Position numbers and translations under genes: made by a program | The notes under the pieces: model-generated | Seen by the model: the letters and a program-made list of their open reading frames with translations, nothing else | The model's database searches: none | Told to the model about the DNA's origin: nothing | Source of the DNA: JBGZFC01 sp964631255 | Lineage (GTDB): Bacteria > Bacteroidota > Bacteroidia > Bacteroidales > Dysgonomonadaceae | Direction: 5' to 3' | Length of the DNA stretch: 56,621 nucleotides | Assembly: GCA_964631255.1 (NCBI GenBank) | Contig: CAZVWS010000007.1 | Location: 1 to 56,621, forward strand | Shown here: positions 17,987-26,495 of the stretch, one piece after another | Layout: every line of letters begins with the position of its first letter | Numbering within the stretch: the first letter of the stretch is position 1

Positions 17987-18878
17987 ACGGATAAAATATA
18001 AATACAGAAACAGCAATTTACTGATACAAATTATTTATATCAACGCGTTTGTATTCTTGGCAATTGCCACTATCGGGTTGATAGCCAAACTATTTGACAT
18101 CAGTCAACTGAATCTGGTCAGCCTTTTTGGAGTACCTGCAAATTTCCGAATGCTGGTTCATCGGGTATGGACACCATTTACATACATGTTTGTACATGTA
18201 GATTTTCTACATATCTTGTTTAATATGCTGTGGCTCTATTGGTTTGGTCGCATTTTTTTACAATATTTCAGTAGCCGCACTTTGGGTAGCTTGTATATCT
18301 TGGGGGGAGTTTGTGGAGCAATCATCTATATTGCAGCATTCAACACGATCCCTTATTACGTGAATATGCAAACCGAATGGGCGATGATGCAAATATATCC
18401 GCCACTTATTGGTGCATCGGCTGCGGTAATGGCTGTGGTGATGGGAGCTGCATTTTATCGACCCAATGTGCGGATAAACCTTCTATTCTTGGGTTCTGTC
18501 AAAATCGGATACATAGCTTTGGGTATTTTCATACTGGACTTTTTGGCATTGGGGAACGATGCTAATCCGGGTGGACATATCGCACATATAGGCGGTGGTT
18601 TGGCGGGTTATTTTTTTGCTTTGCAATATCAAAAAGGACGCGACATTACTGCTTGGATGGGTAAATGCATGGATTGGTTTGTCAATTTGTTTAAACCAAC
18701 AAAAAAATCGAAACTGAAAGTTACATATAAACGAAACGAAAGCGATGGCGACTACAACCAACGCAAACACAACGAACAAGAAGCCATCGACGCTATCTTA
18801 GACAAATTGAAGCAATCAGGCTACAGCAGTTTGTCTGCCGATGAGAAAAAGAGATTATTCGATGCAAGCAAAAAATAA
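17970..18878 (+). CDS. Rhomboid family protein (second) with cytosolic tail
   Basis: 302 residues. The core again has about six helices, FLHILFNMLWLYWFG, a Ser motif GASAAVM (Ser150; GASA in place of GASG) and His206 in GGHIAHIGGG, so the dyad is kept. After the last helix comes a basic tail (KPTKKSKLK) and a C-terminal unit NEQEAIDAILDKLKQSGYSSLSADEKKRLF of about 35 residues, which I recall as a small domain common in Bacteroidota rhomboids. The gene overlaps both neighbours by 17 bases, so the three are one translationally coupled unit. Confidence 0.9.
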   Translation: MTDIFERIKYKYRNSNLLIQIIYINAFVFLAIATIGLIAKLFDISQLNLVSLFGVPANFRMLVHRVWTPFTYMFVHVDFLHILFNMLWLYWFGRIFLQYFSSRTLGSLYILGGVCGAIIYIAAFNTIPYYVNMQTEWAMMQIYPPLIGASAAVMAVVMGAAFYRPNVRINLLFLGSVKIGYIALGIFILDFLALGNDANPGGHIAHIGGGLAGYFFALQYQKGRDITAWMGKCMDWFVNLFKPTKKSKLKVTYKRNESDGDYNQRKHNEQEAIDAILDKLKQSGYSSLSADEKKRLFDASKK

Positions 18879-20019
18879 AAAATTCACCTTCAGACGATTT
18901 GTCAAATATCTGGTATTTGCAACCAATATCGTTATGATAGGACTACTCCTATCGTCGTATTTGGCTTGGAAAATGCCACCACACAAAACCAATCTTTTTG
19001 CTTACGTGGGACTCGGATTCGGACTTATATTATTAGCCAATATCCTATATCTCATTTTGTGGATAATCACAAAAAAATGGTGGTTGGCGTTGTTTTCGCT
19101 CGCTTCGTTATTGATTTGCGCCAAACCGATTAAAACTTTTTTTCCGGTACACATTTCTAAACGAGATATCCCCGAAAACAGCATTAAAATACTAACCTAC
19201 AATGTTCAAACATTTGAGAATGAACAAGAAAGGAATGAAACCAAACGCCCGCTGCTGCAATATATAGCCGATACCGATGCCGATATTGTTTGCTTGCAAG
19301 AGTATATGATTAGCAAAACCGGTAACTCGATGATTACACAAAGGGATGTGAACAAAATTCTCAACAAATATCCCTACAAATCCATCACACAACTCCCGTT
19401 TTCAAACAAATATTACACTTGGGGATTGGCTTTTTTCTCGAAATATCCCATCGAAAACAAAGAAGAATTTGTTTTTGAAAAGTCATACAACGGTGCTGCA
19501 ATTTATACCTTAAATATTGATGGAGAAAAATATGTGGTCGCAAACGTGCACTTAGAATCGAACCAGATTTCGGCAGAAGACAAACAGCTGTACAGCAAGT
19601 TTATACAAAACAGCGACGAGGTAAATCTGGAGGATGTTGCGAGCAACATCAGAAGAAGAATGGGCAGAGCATTCAGAAAAAGAGAACTACAATCCAAATT
19701 AATCAAAAAAACAATAGACAATACCGGCATCGAGAATGTGATTATTTGTGGCGATTTCAACGATACGCCTATCTCTTATGCCTATAACAGAATGAAAACA
19801 GGGCTAAACGACTCTTATGTATCCAATGGTTTTGGACCCGGTATTACTTATCATCAAGATTTTTTTCTGTTTCGAATCGATTATATTTTACACAGCAAAA
19901 ATATGAAAGCTTATCAAACAAAGGTTGACCGAATAAAACATTCGGACCACTATCCGGTAATTTCATATCTTGCTCCCACTGCACAAAAGTCCAATGAGAA
20001 CGACAAACAAAAAAAGTAA
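18862..20019 (+). CDS. Membrane-anchored endonuclease/exonuclease/phosphatase family protein
   Basis: From the ATG at 18862 (385 residues); an ATG at 18841 in the same frame would add seven residues. Two or three membrane helices occupy about 15-95. The EEP domain follows: LTYNVQTFENE, DIVCLQEYM with the metal-binding Glu, VANVHLES, ICGDFNDTPIS and the closing SDHYPVISYL with Asp-His. All core catalytic residues are present. EEP enzymes cut DNA, RNA, sphingolipids or phosphoinositides; the membrane-anchored form suggests a lipid or envelope phosphodiester but this is inference. Confidence 0.88.
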   Translation: MQAKNKKFTFRRFVKYLVFATNIVMIGLLLSSYLAWKMPPHKTNLFAYVGLGFGLILLANILYLILWIITKKWWLALFSLASLLICAKPIKTFFPVHISKRDIPENSIKILTYNVQTFENEQERNETKRPLLQYIADTDADIVCLQEYMISKTGNSMITQRDVNKILNKYPYKSITQLPFSNKYYTWGLAFFSKYPIENKEEFVFEKSYNGAAIYTLNIDGEKYVVANVHLESNQISAEDKQLYSKFIQNSDEVNLEDVASNIRRRMGRAFRKRELQSKLIKKTIDNTGIENVIICGDFNDTPISYAYNRMKTGLNDSYVSNGFGPGITYHQDFFLFRIDYILHSKNMKAYQTKVDRIKHSDHYPVISYLAPTAQKSNENDKQKK

Positions 20020-20028
20020 AAAAAAAAC

Positions 20029-20391
20029 ATGTACAAAATAAGTAAACAATTTTCTTTTTCGGCAGCCCACTCGCTTTGGGGATTACCCGACGACCACCCT
20101 TGCACCCGACTGCACGGGCACAACTACGTGGTTACCGTTCATCTGCGTGCCAAAGAGCTGAATAGTACCGGATTTGTAAAAGATTACAACGAACTAAAAG
20201 TGGTAAAACAATATATCGATACACATTTCGATCACCGCAACCTGAACGATATAATGCATCCGCTCAACTCGTCGGCAGAAAATATTGCAAAAATGTTATA
20301 CGATATTTTCAAACCAATGATACCCGAATTGTATGCCGTAGAAGTGAGCGAAACACCAAAAACATCCGCCATCTATGAACCTGGAGGTTAA
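20029..20391 (+). CDS. queD: 6-carboxytetrahydropterin synthase
   Basis: QueD turns 7,8-dihydroneopterin triphosphate into 6-carboxytetrahydropterin, an early step to queuosine. Zinc ligands are His14, His29 and His31 (FSAAHSL, LHGHNY), and catalytic Cys25 is in HPCTRLHGH. Length 120 is normal. It overlaps queE by 17 bases. Its substrate source, GTP cyclohydrolase I (folE), is at 44103 in this window. Confidence 0.95.
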   Translation: MYKISKQFSFSAAHSLWGLPDDHPCTRLHGHNYVVTVHLRAKELNSTGFVKDYNELKVVKQYIDTHFDHRNLNDIMHPLNSSAENIAKMLYDIFKPMIPELYAVEVSETPKTSAIYEPGG

Positions 20392-20956
20392 CGAATTTTT
20401 TTATTCGCTGCAAGGCGAAGGCGGTAGAACGGGCGAAGCATCCATTTTTATTCGTCTTACCAAATGCAATTTGTCTTGCAATTTTTGCGATACAAATTTT
20501 GCATTAGGCGTTTGGATGAATGCGGCGGAGATTGTTGAAAAAATAAAACCCTATCCTTGCAAATGGATTGTGTGGACCGGTGGCGAACCAACGTTGCAAT
20601 TAACCGAAGAAATCATTGCTTTTTTTAAACAAAAAGGATACAAACAAGCCATAGAAACCAACGGCACCAGACATTTGCCTGCGGGATTGGATTATATTGC
20701 TTGCAGCCCGAAACAAAACTTTGAAAAAATTAAGTCAATAATACCCGCCGTAGATGAATTGCGTTTCCCTATAAAACAGGGAGATTTATTGCCCGATATC
20801 TCATTACTACCACAGGCAAAACACTATTTTATCAGTCCCATTTTTTGCAATAATCAGATAGTTCCGGATAATGTAGCTTATTGTGTGGAATTAATTAAGC
20901 AAAGCCCGCGATGGAAACTCAGTTTACAAATACACAAACTCATTGATATACAATAG
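20375..20956 (+). CDS. queE: 7-carboxy-7-deazaguanine synthase
   Basis: Radical SAM enzyme making the deazaguanine ring for queuosine. The cluster motif CNLSCNFC gives Cys31, Cys35 and Cys38 (CX3CX2C). EFFYSLQGEGGRTGEASIFIR is the QueE N-terminal signature and WTGGEPTLQ the GGE SAM-binding motif. 193 residues. It sits between queD and rnz. queC and queF are not in the window. Confidence 0.95.
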   Translation: MNLEVNEFFYSLQGEGGRTGEASIFIRLTKCNLSCNFCDTNFALGVWMNAAEIVEKIKPYPCKWIVWTGGEPTLQLTEEIIAFFKQKGYKQAIETNGTRHLPAGLDYIACSPKQNFEKIKSIIPAVDELRFPIKQGDLLPDISLLPQAKHYFISPIFCNNQIVPDNVAYCVELIKQSPRWKLSLQIHKLIDIQ

Positions 20957-20962
20957 ATAGAG

Positions 20963-21877
20963 ATGACTCCATTCGAGATAAAAATATTGGGATGCGGTTC
21001 GGCAACACCAACCACGCTACACAACCCGTCGGCACAATTGATTACCTTCAACGACAAAAGTTTTCTGGTAGATTGTGGCGAAGGCACGCAACTGCAAATG
21101 AGAAAATATAAATCGAGTTTTGGGAAATTGCACAGCATTTTTATATCGCATCTACATGGCGATCATGTATTTGGATTGCCCGGACTGATTTCTACACTCA
21201 ATCTTTTGGGCAGAAAAAGCGAACTTTATGTACATGCCCACGAAGAGGCCAATCTTTTGTTGCATCCCACGTTGAACTATTTCAATAAAAACTCGCACTA
21301 CGAGGTTCATCACATAAAAATGGAGAAAAGCCAAGCTTCGGTTTTGCTGGAAAACAATAACATAAAAATATCGGCTTTTCCTCTGAAACATCGGATGGCT
21401 ACCAACGGTTTTCTGATTGAAGAAAAAGAGAAACCATTACATATCCGCAAAGAGATGATAGATTTTTTCCAAATTCCGATAAGTGAAATAAAAAATATAA
21501 AAAACGGGGCTGACTTTGTTTGCGAAAACGGTAAAGTAATCAAAAACAGACAACTGACATTTCCATCGCTTCCCCCACGGAAATATGCCTATTGCTCCGA
21601 TACCGCATTTTTCCCCGACGTTGTACCATACATACAAGGTGTAGATTTACTCTATCACGAAGCCACATTTATGCAGCAAGACGTGGCTCGTGCTCACGAA
21701 ACATTTCACTCTACGGCAAAAGAAGCGGCACAAATTGCGCAACTGGCTAATGTGAAAAAGTTGGTTATCGGGCATTTTTCTTCTCGCTACAAAGATTTAC
21801 AACCGTTGTTAGCCGAAGCTAAAGAAATATTCGAGAATACCGAGTTGGCTTTTGAAGGAATGAATATTTCTTTATAA
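20963..21877 (+). CDS. rnz: Ribonuclease Z
   Basis: Metallo-beta-lactamase-fold tRNase that trims tRNA 3' ends. The zinc motif HLHGDH is at 63-68, CGSATPT near the start and YCSDTAF with YHEATF further in; the final His is in VIGHFSSRY. 304 residues is normal for the short bacterial form. It starts six bases after queE, grouping tRNA maturation genes. As the tRNA-Pro here lacks an encoded CCA, it is a plausible target of this enzyme. Confidence 0.95.
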   Translation: MTPFEIKILGCGSATPTTLHNPSAQLITFNDKSFLVDCGEGTQLQMRKYKSSFGKLHSIFISHLHGDHVFGLPGLISTLNLLGRKSELYVHAHEEANLLLHPTLNYFNKNSHYEVHHIKMEKSQASVLLENNNIKISAFPLKHRMATNGFLIEEKEKPLHIRKEMIDFFQIPISEIKNIKNGADFVCENGKVIKNRQLTFPSLPPRKYAYCSDTAFFPDVVPYIQGVDLLYHEATFMQQDVARAHETFHSTAKEAAQIAQLANVKKLVIGHFSSRYKDLQPLLAEAKEIFENTELAFEGMNISL

Positions 21878-22047
21878 AGTTTACACGAATCAGACAATTA
21901 GATATCCTATTGATTACAAGTATACTATATGCAGATTTATAGAAATATCACTTGGTATAAAAAAATCAGCAACGAGAAAAACATAAAAAAATTACACGAC
22001 CCGTCCATTTTTTTCAACAAAAAACGCAAATAATTAAACATTATTTC

Positions 22048-22055
22048 TATCTTTG
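22048..22055 (+). promoter_or_regulatory. -7 element of the mini T9SS-domain gene
   Basis: TATCTTTG, 10 bases before the ATG at 22065. It overlaps the in-frame TTG at 22053, which therefore cannot be the start. Confidence 0.5.
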
Positions 22056-22064
22056 TGTTCTATA

Positions 22065-22397
22065 ATGAGTACAATGAAGAGATTTTACCTGATTTTCATA
22101 TTGGCATTTTCTATGCTTTTCGGCTTTGGGATTACAGCAAATAACCTGCAAGCCCAAGAGAAAATTGCCATGGAATCCAGTTTCTCTAATATTCAGATTT
22201 ACGTTGTTTCCAACAAGTTGGTTGTAGAAAATCTACCCAAAGACAAAGAAGGAGTTCTCGAAATTTTCAGTATCGTGGGAGTAAAAGTTCATTCCGAAAA
22301 AGTAAAAAACGGCACAAATGAGTACAACATCAACCTTCCCAAAGGCTATTACATAGTAAAAATTGGAAATATCGTTAAAAAAGTAGCGGTAAAATAA
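22065..22397 (+). CDS. Small exported protein made almost only of a T9SS sorting-like domain
   Basis: 110 residues from 22065 (an ATG at 22074 is also possible). A signal peptide (KRFYLIFILAFSMLFGFGIT, cut near NNLQAQE) is followed by about 75 residues that match the C-terminal sorting domain of T9SS cargo: IQIYVVSNKLVVENLP, a beta-strand with GVLEIFSIVGVKVHSEKV, LPKGYYIVKIGN and the end KKVAVK. There is practically no cargo between. It has its own promoter and a strong terminator, so it is a stand-alone gene. It might be an adaptor, a decoy or a relic of a larger protein. Confidence 0.75.
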   Translation: MSTMKRFYLIFILAFSMLFGFGITANNLQAQEKIAMESSFSNIQIYVVSNKLVVENLPKDKEGVLEIFSIVGVKVHSEKVKNGTNEYNINLPKGYYIVKIGNIVKKVAVK

Positions 22398-22434
22398 GAA
22401 ATTTAGGAAAAGAAAAATACAAATTGAAGCTATT

Positions 22435-22474
22435 GAAGATAACGGTTTTGCAAAACCTTGTCTTCTTTTTTTTT
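22435..22474 (+). terminator. Terminator after the mini T9SS gene
   Basis: GAAGA and GGTTTTG pair with CAAAACC and TCTTC (22435-22465), with a small asymmetric internal bulge, then nine T. It insulates asd, which begins 28 bases later. Confidence 0.82.
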
Positions 22475-22502
22475 ATAGTTACAGAAAATCATGCAAAAAG
22501 AT

Positions 22503-23504
22503 ATGAACATAGCAATAGTAGGAACAAGCGGAGCTGTAGGGCAAGAATTGCTTCGCATTTTGGAAGAGAGAAACTTCCCAATAAAAGAGCTGTTTTTATT
22601 CGGGTCTTCGCGCAGCGCGGGCTCACAATACACTTTTCGAGGGAAAAACATTGTTGTGAAAGAGCTGAAACACAACGACGATTTCAAGGGAATAGACATC
22701 GCGTTTGTTGCCGCCGGTGGAGGCACATCGAAAGAATTTGCAGAAACCATTACCAAATTTGGCACTATAATGATTGACAATTCGAGTGCGTTTCGCATGG
22801 AAAACGACGTGCCGTTGGTTGTACCCGAAGTAAACGCCGAAGACGCGCTAAACTGCCCCAGAAACATCATTGCCAACCCCAACTGCACCACCATTCAATT
22901 GGTTGTAGCACTACAAGCGATAGAAAATATCACCCACATCAAACGGGTACGTGTAGCTACCTATCAGGCAGCATCGGGAGCCGGAGCCACTGCTATGGCT
23001 GAATTGGAAGAACAACACAAACAATTGGCAAACGGCGAATCGCCAACAATTTCCAAATTCATGTACCAACTCGCATTCAATCTGATTCCTCAAGTAGATG
23101 TGTTTACCGAAAACGGCTACACGAAAGAGGAATTGAAAATGTATCACGAAACACAAAAAATAATGCACTCCAACATCCAAGTAAGTGCTACTTGTGTGCG
23201 TGTTCCGGTAATGCGTGCACACTCCGAAGCAACCTGGATTGAAACTGAAAAACCCATCTCGGTAGAGGAGGCAAAAAACGCTTTTGCAAATGCGGAAGGA
23301 GCGGTATTGATGGACGACCCAACGAATAACAACTACCCAATGCCTTTGGATATTGCCGGCAAAGATCCGGTTTATGTGGGACGCATCAGAAAAGATTTGG
23401 CAGACGAAAACGGGCTGTCATTCTGGACTGTTTCTGACCAAATACGCAAAGGTGCGGCTCTCAATGCCATACAGATAGCCGAATTTTTGGCAAAAAAGAG
23501 GTGA
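22503..23504 (+). CDS. asd: Aspartate-semialdehyde dehydrogenase
   Basis: Reduces aspartyl phosphate to aspartate semialdehyde for lysine/diaminopimelate, threonine and methionine. From the ATG at 22503 it starts MNIAIVGTSGAVGQELLRIL (333 residues), the usual NADP-binding beginning; an ATG at 22491 would add four residues. Catalytic Cys128 is in IANPNCTTIQL. YQAASGAGA and RVPVMRAHSEA follow as in the family. No pathway partner is adjacent. Confidence 0.96.
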   Translation: MNIAIVGTSGAVGQELLRILEERNFPIKELFLFGSSRSAGSQYTFRGKNIVVKELKHNDDFKGIDIAFVAAGGGTSKEFAETITKFGTIMIDNSSAFRMENDVPLVVPEVNAEDALNCPRNIIANPNCTTIQLVVALQAIENITHIKRVRVATYQAASGAGATAMAELEEQHKQLANGESPTISKFMYQLAFNLIPQVDVFTENGYTKEELKMYHETQKIMHSNIQVSATCVRVPVMRAHSEATWIETEKPISVEEAKNAFANAEGAVLMDDPTNNNYPMPLDIAGKDPVYVGRIRKDLADENGLSFWTVSDQIRKGAALNAIQIAEFLAKKR

Positions 23505-23534
23505 AACTTTATTGCCAAGCGATAAAAAATATTG

Positions 23535-23569
23535 GTAGAATTCGGAAAATGCCGGGTTCTACTTTTTTT
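23535..23569 (+). terminator. Terminator of asd
   Basis: Eleven bases pair (23535-23545 with 23552-23562); two G-U wobbles form only in plus-strand RNA. Seven T follow. It lies in the short gap before the convergent DUF456 gene. Confidence 0.8.
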
Positions 23570-23573
23570 GTTT

Positions 23574-24056
23574 TTAGATAAGGGCTTTCACAAAGAAGAA
23601 AACAATCAACCCAACACTTATCAGTTTGACAACCAATCCGGAAATATAACCGATAAAAGCACCCGAAGCATGTTTGAAGGCTTGTAAAAATTTGGTTCCG
23701 GAAAGCAATCCACCCAAAAAAGCACCAACGAAAGGACCAAAAATTATCCCCCATGGACCAAGAAAGAAACCAAATAACAAACCGATGGTCGCACCCCAAA
23801 CTACTTTTTTGTTCCCTCCCATTTTTTTGGTTCCCCAAAGCGGTAACACGTTGTCTAAAACGGTAACAACTATCGTAATTATCCCCAATAAAACTACCAG
23901 AAACCAAGAGATTTCATCTTTTACCGAAGGTACAAATTTGAGAATCAGCAAACCTAACCACGCAAGTGGTACACCCGGAAGCACGGGCGCAATCGTACCA
24001 ATTGCCCCAACTACAACACAAACGGCTGCTAATATAATTAACAATATATCCGACAT
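23574..24056 (-). CDS. DUF456 family membrane protein
   Basis: 160 residues, strongly hydrophobic, with about four to five membrane segments and glycine-rich turns (GTIAPVLPGVPLAWLGLLIL, GLLFGFFLGPWGIIFGPFVGAFLGG). These match the DUF456 family, whose function is unknown. It follows the znuC-like gene by three bases, at the place where a znuB permease gene would be expected. It is too short, and lacks the pattern, to be that permease. Confidence 0.88.
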   Translation of the reverse strand: MSDILLIILAAVCVVVGAIGTIAPVLPGVPLAWLGLLILKFVPSVKDEISWFLVVLLGIITIVVTVLDNVLPLWGTKKMGGNKKVVWGATIGLLFGFFLGPWGIIFGPFVGAFLGGLLSGTKFLQAFKHASGAFIGYISGLVVKLISVGLIVFFFVKALI

Positions 24057-24059
24057 ATT

Positions 24060-24842
24060 TTACTCATTATTATGGTGTTGACAATTGTGTTGCTGCAGCA
24101 CACGGTGTGGCAAATCGCCGTGACCTAATATTTCTATCGGACAAGAATTGTACGCATTCAGCAACCAGTTTTGAGAAATATCGGTTCCGCTGTGGTAATG
24201 CAAACACTGATTGACGCATGCAATATTTTTTACTTGCGAAATGATGGTTCCCACATCGTGCGAAACAAGTACGATGGCTATTTTTTTGTTTATTTCGCCC
24301 AACAATTTATAAAAATTGGTTTCAAAAAGTTTATCGACATACGAACTCGGTTCGTCCAAAATGATGAGTTTGGGATTGTCGATAATGGCACGTCCCAAAA
24401 GTACTCGCTGCAACTGCCCACCCGAAAGTTCTCCAATAGCTCTGTCCAGCAAACTTTCTACTCCCATTTTTTCGGCAACGGCAAATGCTTTTTTTCTATC
24501 GTGCGACGAATAGTGTTTAAAAAACTTGCCATGAAGGGATAATCCCGACAAAATAACTTCTCGCACGTTGATTAGAAATTTTTTATCTATTTGGTTTATT
24601 TGCGGTAAATAACCAATATTGAGATGGTGCACCCGTTTTCCATTATCGTAAAACAAAATTTCGCCCGAAACAGGCTGAATCAATCCCAAAATGGCTTTCA
24701 ACAACGATGTTTTGCCTCCGCCATTGGGTCCGATTATACCAAGAAAATCGTTGTCATAAACCGTGAGCGACACATTTTTTAGCACATCCTGCTTGTTTGG
24801 ATATGCAACGTTCAACTGTTTTATTTCTACGATAGGTGTCAT
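24060..24842 (-). CDS. Zinc/manganese-type ABC transporter ATP-binding protein
   Basis: 260-residue ABC ATPase of the ZnuC class: Walker A GPNGGGKTS, signature LSGGQLQRVLLGRAI, Walker B KLIILDEPSS with a D-loop, and the H-loop VSHDVGTI. The C-terminus is His/Cys-rich (HLHYHSGTD, HRVLQQHNCQHHNNE), which could bind metal. It overlaps the substrate-binding protein gene by four bases (ATGA), so the two are coupled. Zinc is most likely, manganese or another metal is possible. Confidence 0.87.
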   Translation of the reverse strand: MTPIVEIKQLNVAYPNKQDVLKNVSLTVYDNDFLGIIGPNGGGKTSLLKAILGLIQPVSGEILFYDNGKRVHHLNIGYLPQINQIDKKFLINVREVILSGLSLHGKFFKHYSSHDRKKAFAVAEKMGVESLLDRAIGELSGGQLQRVLLGRAIIDNPKLIILDEPSSYVDKLFETNFYKLLGEINKKIAIVLVSHDVGTIISQVKNIACVNQCLHYHSGTDISQNWLLNAYNSCPIEILGHGDLPHRVLQQHNCQHHNNE

Positions 24843-25729
24843 TTTTCTTGATCGGCTAATATTTGTGCTACCCGAATCAATTCTTCATCCCAATTATAAG
24901 ACAAAGGATTTATCACAAAGGACTTAGCTCCAATTTCTTGCGCTATAACTTCTGCATTTTTCTCGTCAAATTCTTTTTGAACAAAGATAACCCGTATATT
25001 CTCGGTACGAGCCAAATCGACCAAATTCTTCATTTGTGCGGGCGAAGGATTTTTCCCTTCAAACTCGATACTGTGCTGTGTCAGATTGTAATCGCGGGCA
25101 AAATATCCCAATGCCGGATGGTAAATAACAAAACTGCGACTTGGCAGTTGCGACAATAAATGGTGGATTACAGAATCGGTTTGGATGATTTTTTCGCGTA
25201 ACGTTTCGAAATTTGCCCGATAAAAATCGGCATTTTCCGTATCCAGTTCTACCACAGCATCCAACATATTTCCGGCAAAAAGAACGGCGTTTTTGGCCGA
25301 GCTCCACACGTGCGGGTCGGCAGCTGAAGCATGGTCATGGTCGTGGTGAGCGTGTTCATCGTGCGTGCAGCCGGCACCATGTTCTTCAAAAACCAATTCA
25401 ATTCCATCGGAGCAATTCACTGTTTGCACTTCGGCATTATTCGCTTTTAAGCGTTCAGTCCACGCATTTTCGTAACCCAAAAAACCAACTTTAAAATAGA
25501 GCTTGCTTTTGCCCAGATTAATCATTGCCATGGGAGATGGCTCAAATGTTTCGGGACTCACACCGGGGGGCACCAATGTATTCACAATAAATTTATCGCC
25601 CACAATCTGTTCTAAGAAATAACGCTGAGGTTCTATTGTAACGGTAAGCACGTTGTTTTTTTGATTTTCTTTGGTATTGCAAGCCAACAGAGCCAACAAA
25701 AGCCAAAGGAGTAAAGTATATTTCTTCAT
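24839..25729 (-). CDS. Zinc ABC transporter substrate-binding lipoprotein, ZnuA-like
   Basis: 296 residues. Signal with lipobox LLALLAC (Cys17). The cluster A-I fold is clear. Predicted ligands include His140 (DPHVW) and His204 (YHPALGY); the usual first His after PG is replaced by Glu60 (PPGVSPETFEP). A His-rich loop at 117-132 (HGAGCTHDEHAHHDHDH) is a mark of zinc-specific members. First gene of the short znuA-znuC operon. Zinc is favoured. Confidence 0.9.
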   Translation of the reverse strand: MKKYTLLLWLLLALLACNTKENQKNNVLTVTIEPQRYFLEQIVGDKFIVNTLVPPGVSPETFEPSPMAMINLGKSKLYFKVGFLGYENAWTERLKANNAEVQTVNCSDGIELVFEEHGAGCTHDEHAHHDHDHASAADPHVWSSAKNAVLFAGNMLDAVVELDTENADFYRANFETLREKIIQTDSVIHHLLSQLPSRSFVIYHPALGYFARDYNLTQHSIEFEGKNPSPAQMKNLVDLARTENIRVIFVQKEFDEKNAEVIAQEIGAKSFVINPLSYNWDEELIRVAQILADQEK

Positions 25730-25752
25730 CTGATTTTGAATTTAATTATCTA

Positions 25753-25760
25753 CAAAAATA
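25753..25760 (-). promoter_or_regulatory. -7 element of the znuA-like operon
   Basis: Minus-strand reading TATTTTTG, about 24 bases before the ATG. It shares the 91-base divergent gap with the mnmD promoter. No Fur/Zur-type palindrome was recognised. Confidence 0.4.
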
Positions 25761-25781
25761 GTAAAAACAGTCCATTATACG

Positions 25782-25812
25782 CTTGGAGTAAACAATTAAT
25801 TTTTTAATTTTG
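25782..25812 (+). promoter_or_regulatory. Promoter of mnmD, nearly leaderless
   Basis: CTTG (25782-25785), 19 bases, then TAATTTTG (25805-25812). The ATG at 25821 lies only nine bases on, so the transcript should start at or within a few bases of the start codon. Confidence 0.55.
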
Positions 25813-25820
25813 TTTGAATT

Positions 25821-26495
25821 ATGAGGTATAAATTGGAGATTACGGAAGATGGGTCGCACACGTTGTTTGTACCCGAACTGGACGAGCATTATCATTCGGT
25901 ACACGGTGCCATTCAAGAATCTGTACATATTTTTATTGCATCCGCTTTGCGAAAATGCCAAAGATCGGAGATAAAAATATTGGAAGTTGGATTTGGTACA
26001 GGGTTGAATGCTTTTCTATCAGCTTTGGAAAGTGAAAAGATGGATAAAAAAATCTTTTACACTTCGCTCGAACTATATCCCATATCCGCGACGGATGCAA
26101 AAAAATTGAATTACGCGGAACTGCTTCAACCCACAAAAGCAAATATCTTTGAAGAAATACACGCGTCGCGATGGGAGGTGATGCAGCAAATAACACCTCA
26201 TTTTTGGCTATTGAAACAACAAATTGATTTCAGCAATCCGGACAATTTGAAGACCAACGAATACTTTGACATCGTATATTTCGATGCTTTTGCACCCGAA
26301 AAACAGCCAGAAATGTGGAGTCAAGCCATTTTCGACAAAATATTCTCCATTTGCAATCCGCAAGCAATATTAACTACTTATTGTGCCAAAGGCTCTGTTA
26401 GGCGAATGCTGCAACAGGCCGGTTTTTTGGTTGAACGTTTGCCCGGGCCTCCGGGAAAAAGAGAGATTTTGCGAGCAACGACAAAAAAGGATTAA
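25821..26495 (+). CDS. mnmD: tRNA U34 methyltransferase MnmD-like
   Basis: 224 residues. SAM-dependent methyltransferase of the DUF752/MnmD family, which makes the last methylation of 5-methylaminomethyl-2-thiouridine at the tRNA wobble base. Motif I is LEVGFGTGLNAFL, and IVYFDAFAPEKQPEMWS is the diagnostic catalytic stretch. The end (GPPGKREILRA) is also typical. It lacks the fused MnmC oxidase domain, as expected for a stand-alone MnmD. Its stop overlaps the end of the antiporter gene by four bases, tail to tail. Confidence 0.9.
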   Translation: MRYKLEITEDGSHTLFVPELDEHYHSVHGAIQESVHIFIASALRKCQRSEIKILEVGFGTGLNAFLSALESEKMDKKIFYTSLELYPISATDAKKLNYAELLQPTKANIFEEIHASRWEVMQQITPHFWLLKQQIDFSNPDNLKTNEYFDIVYFDAFAPEKQPEMWSQAIFDKIFSICNPQAILTTYCAKGSVRRMLQQAGFLVERLPGPPGKREILRATTKKD

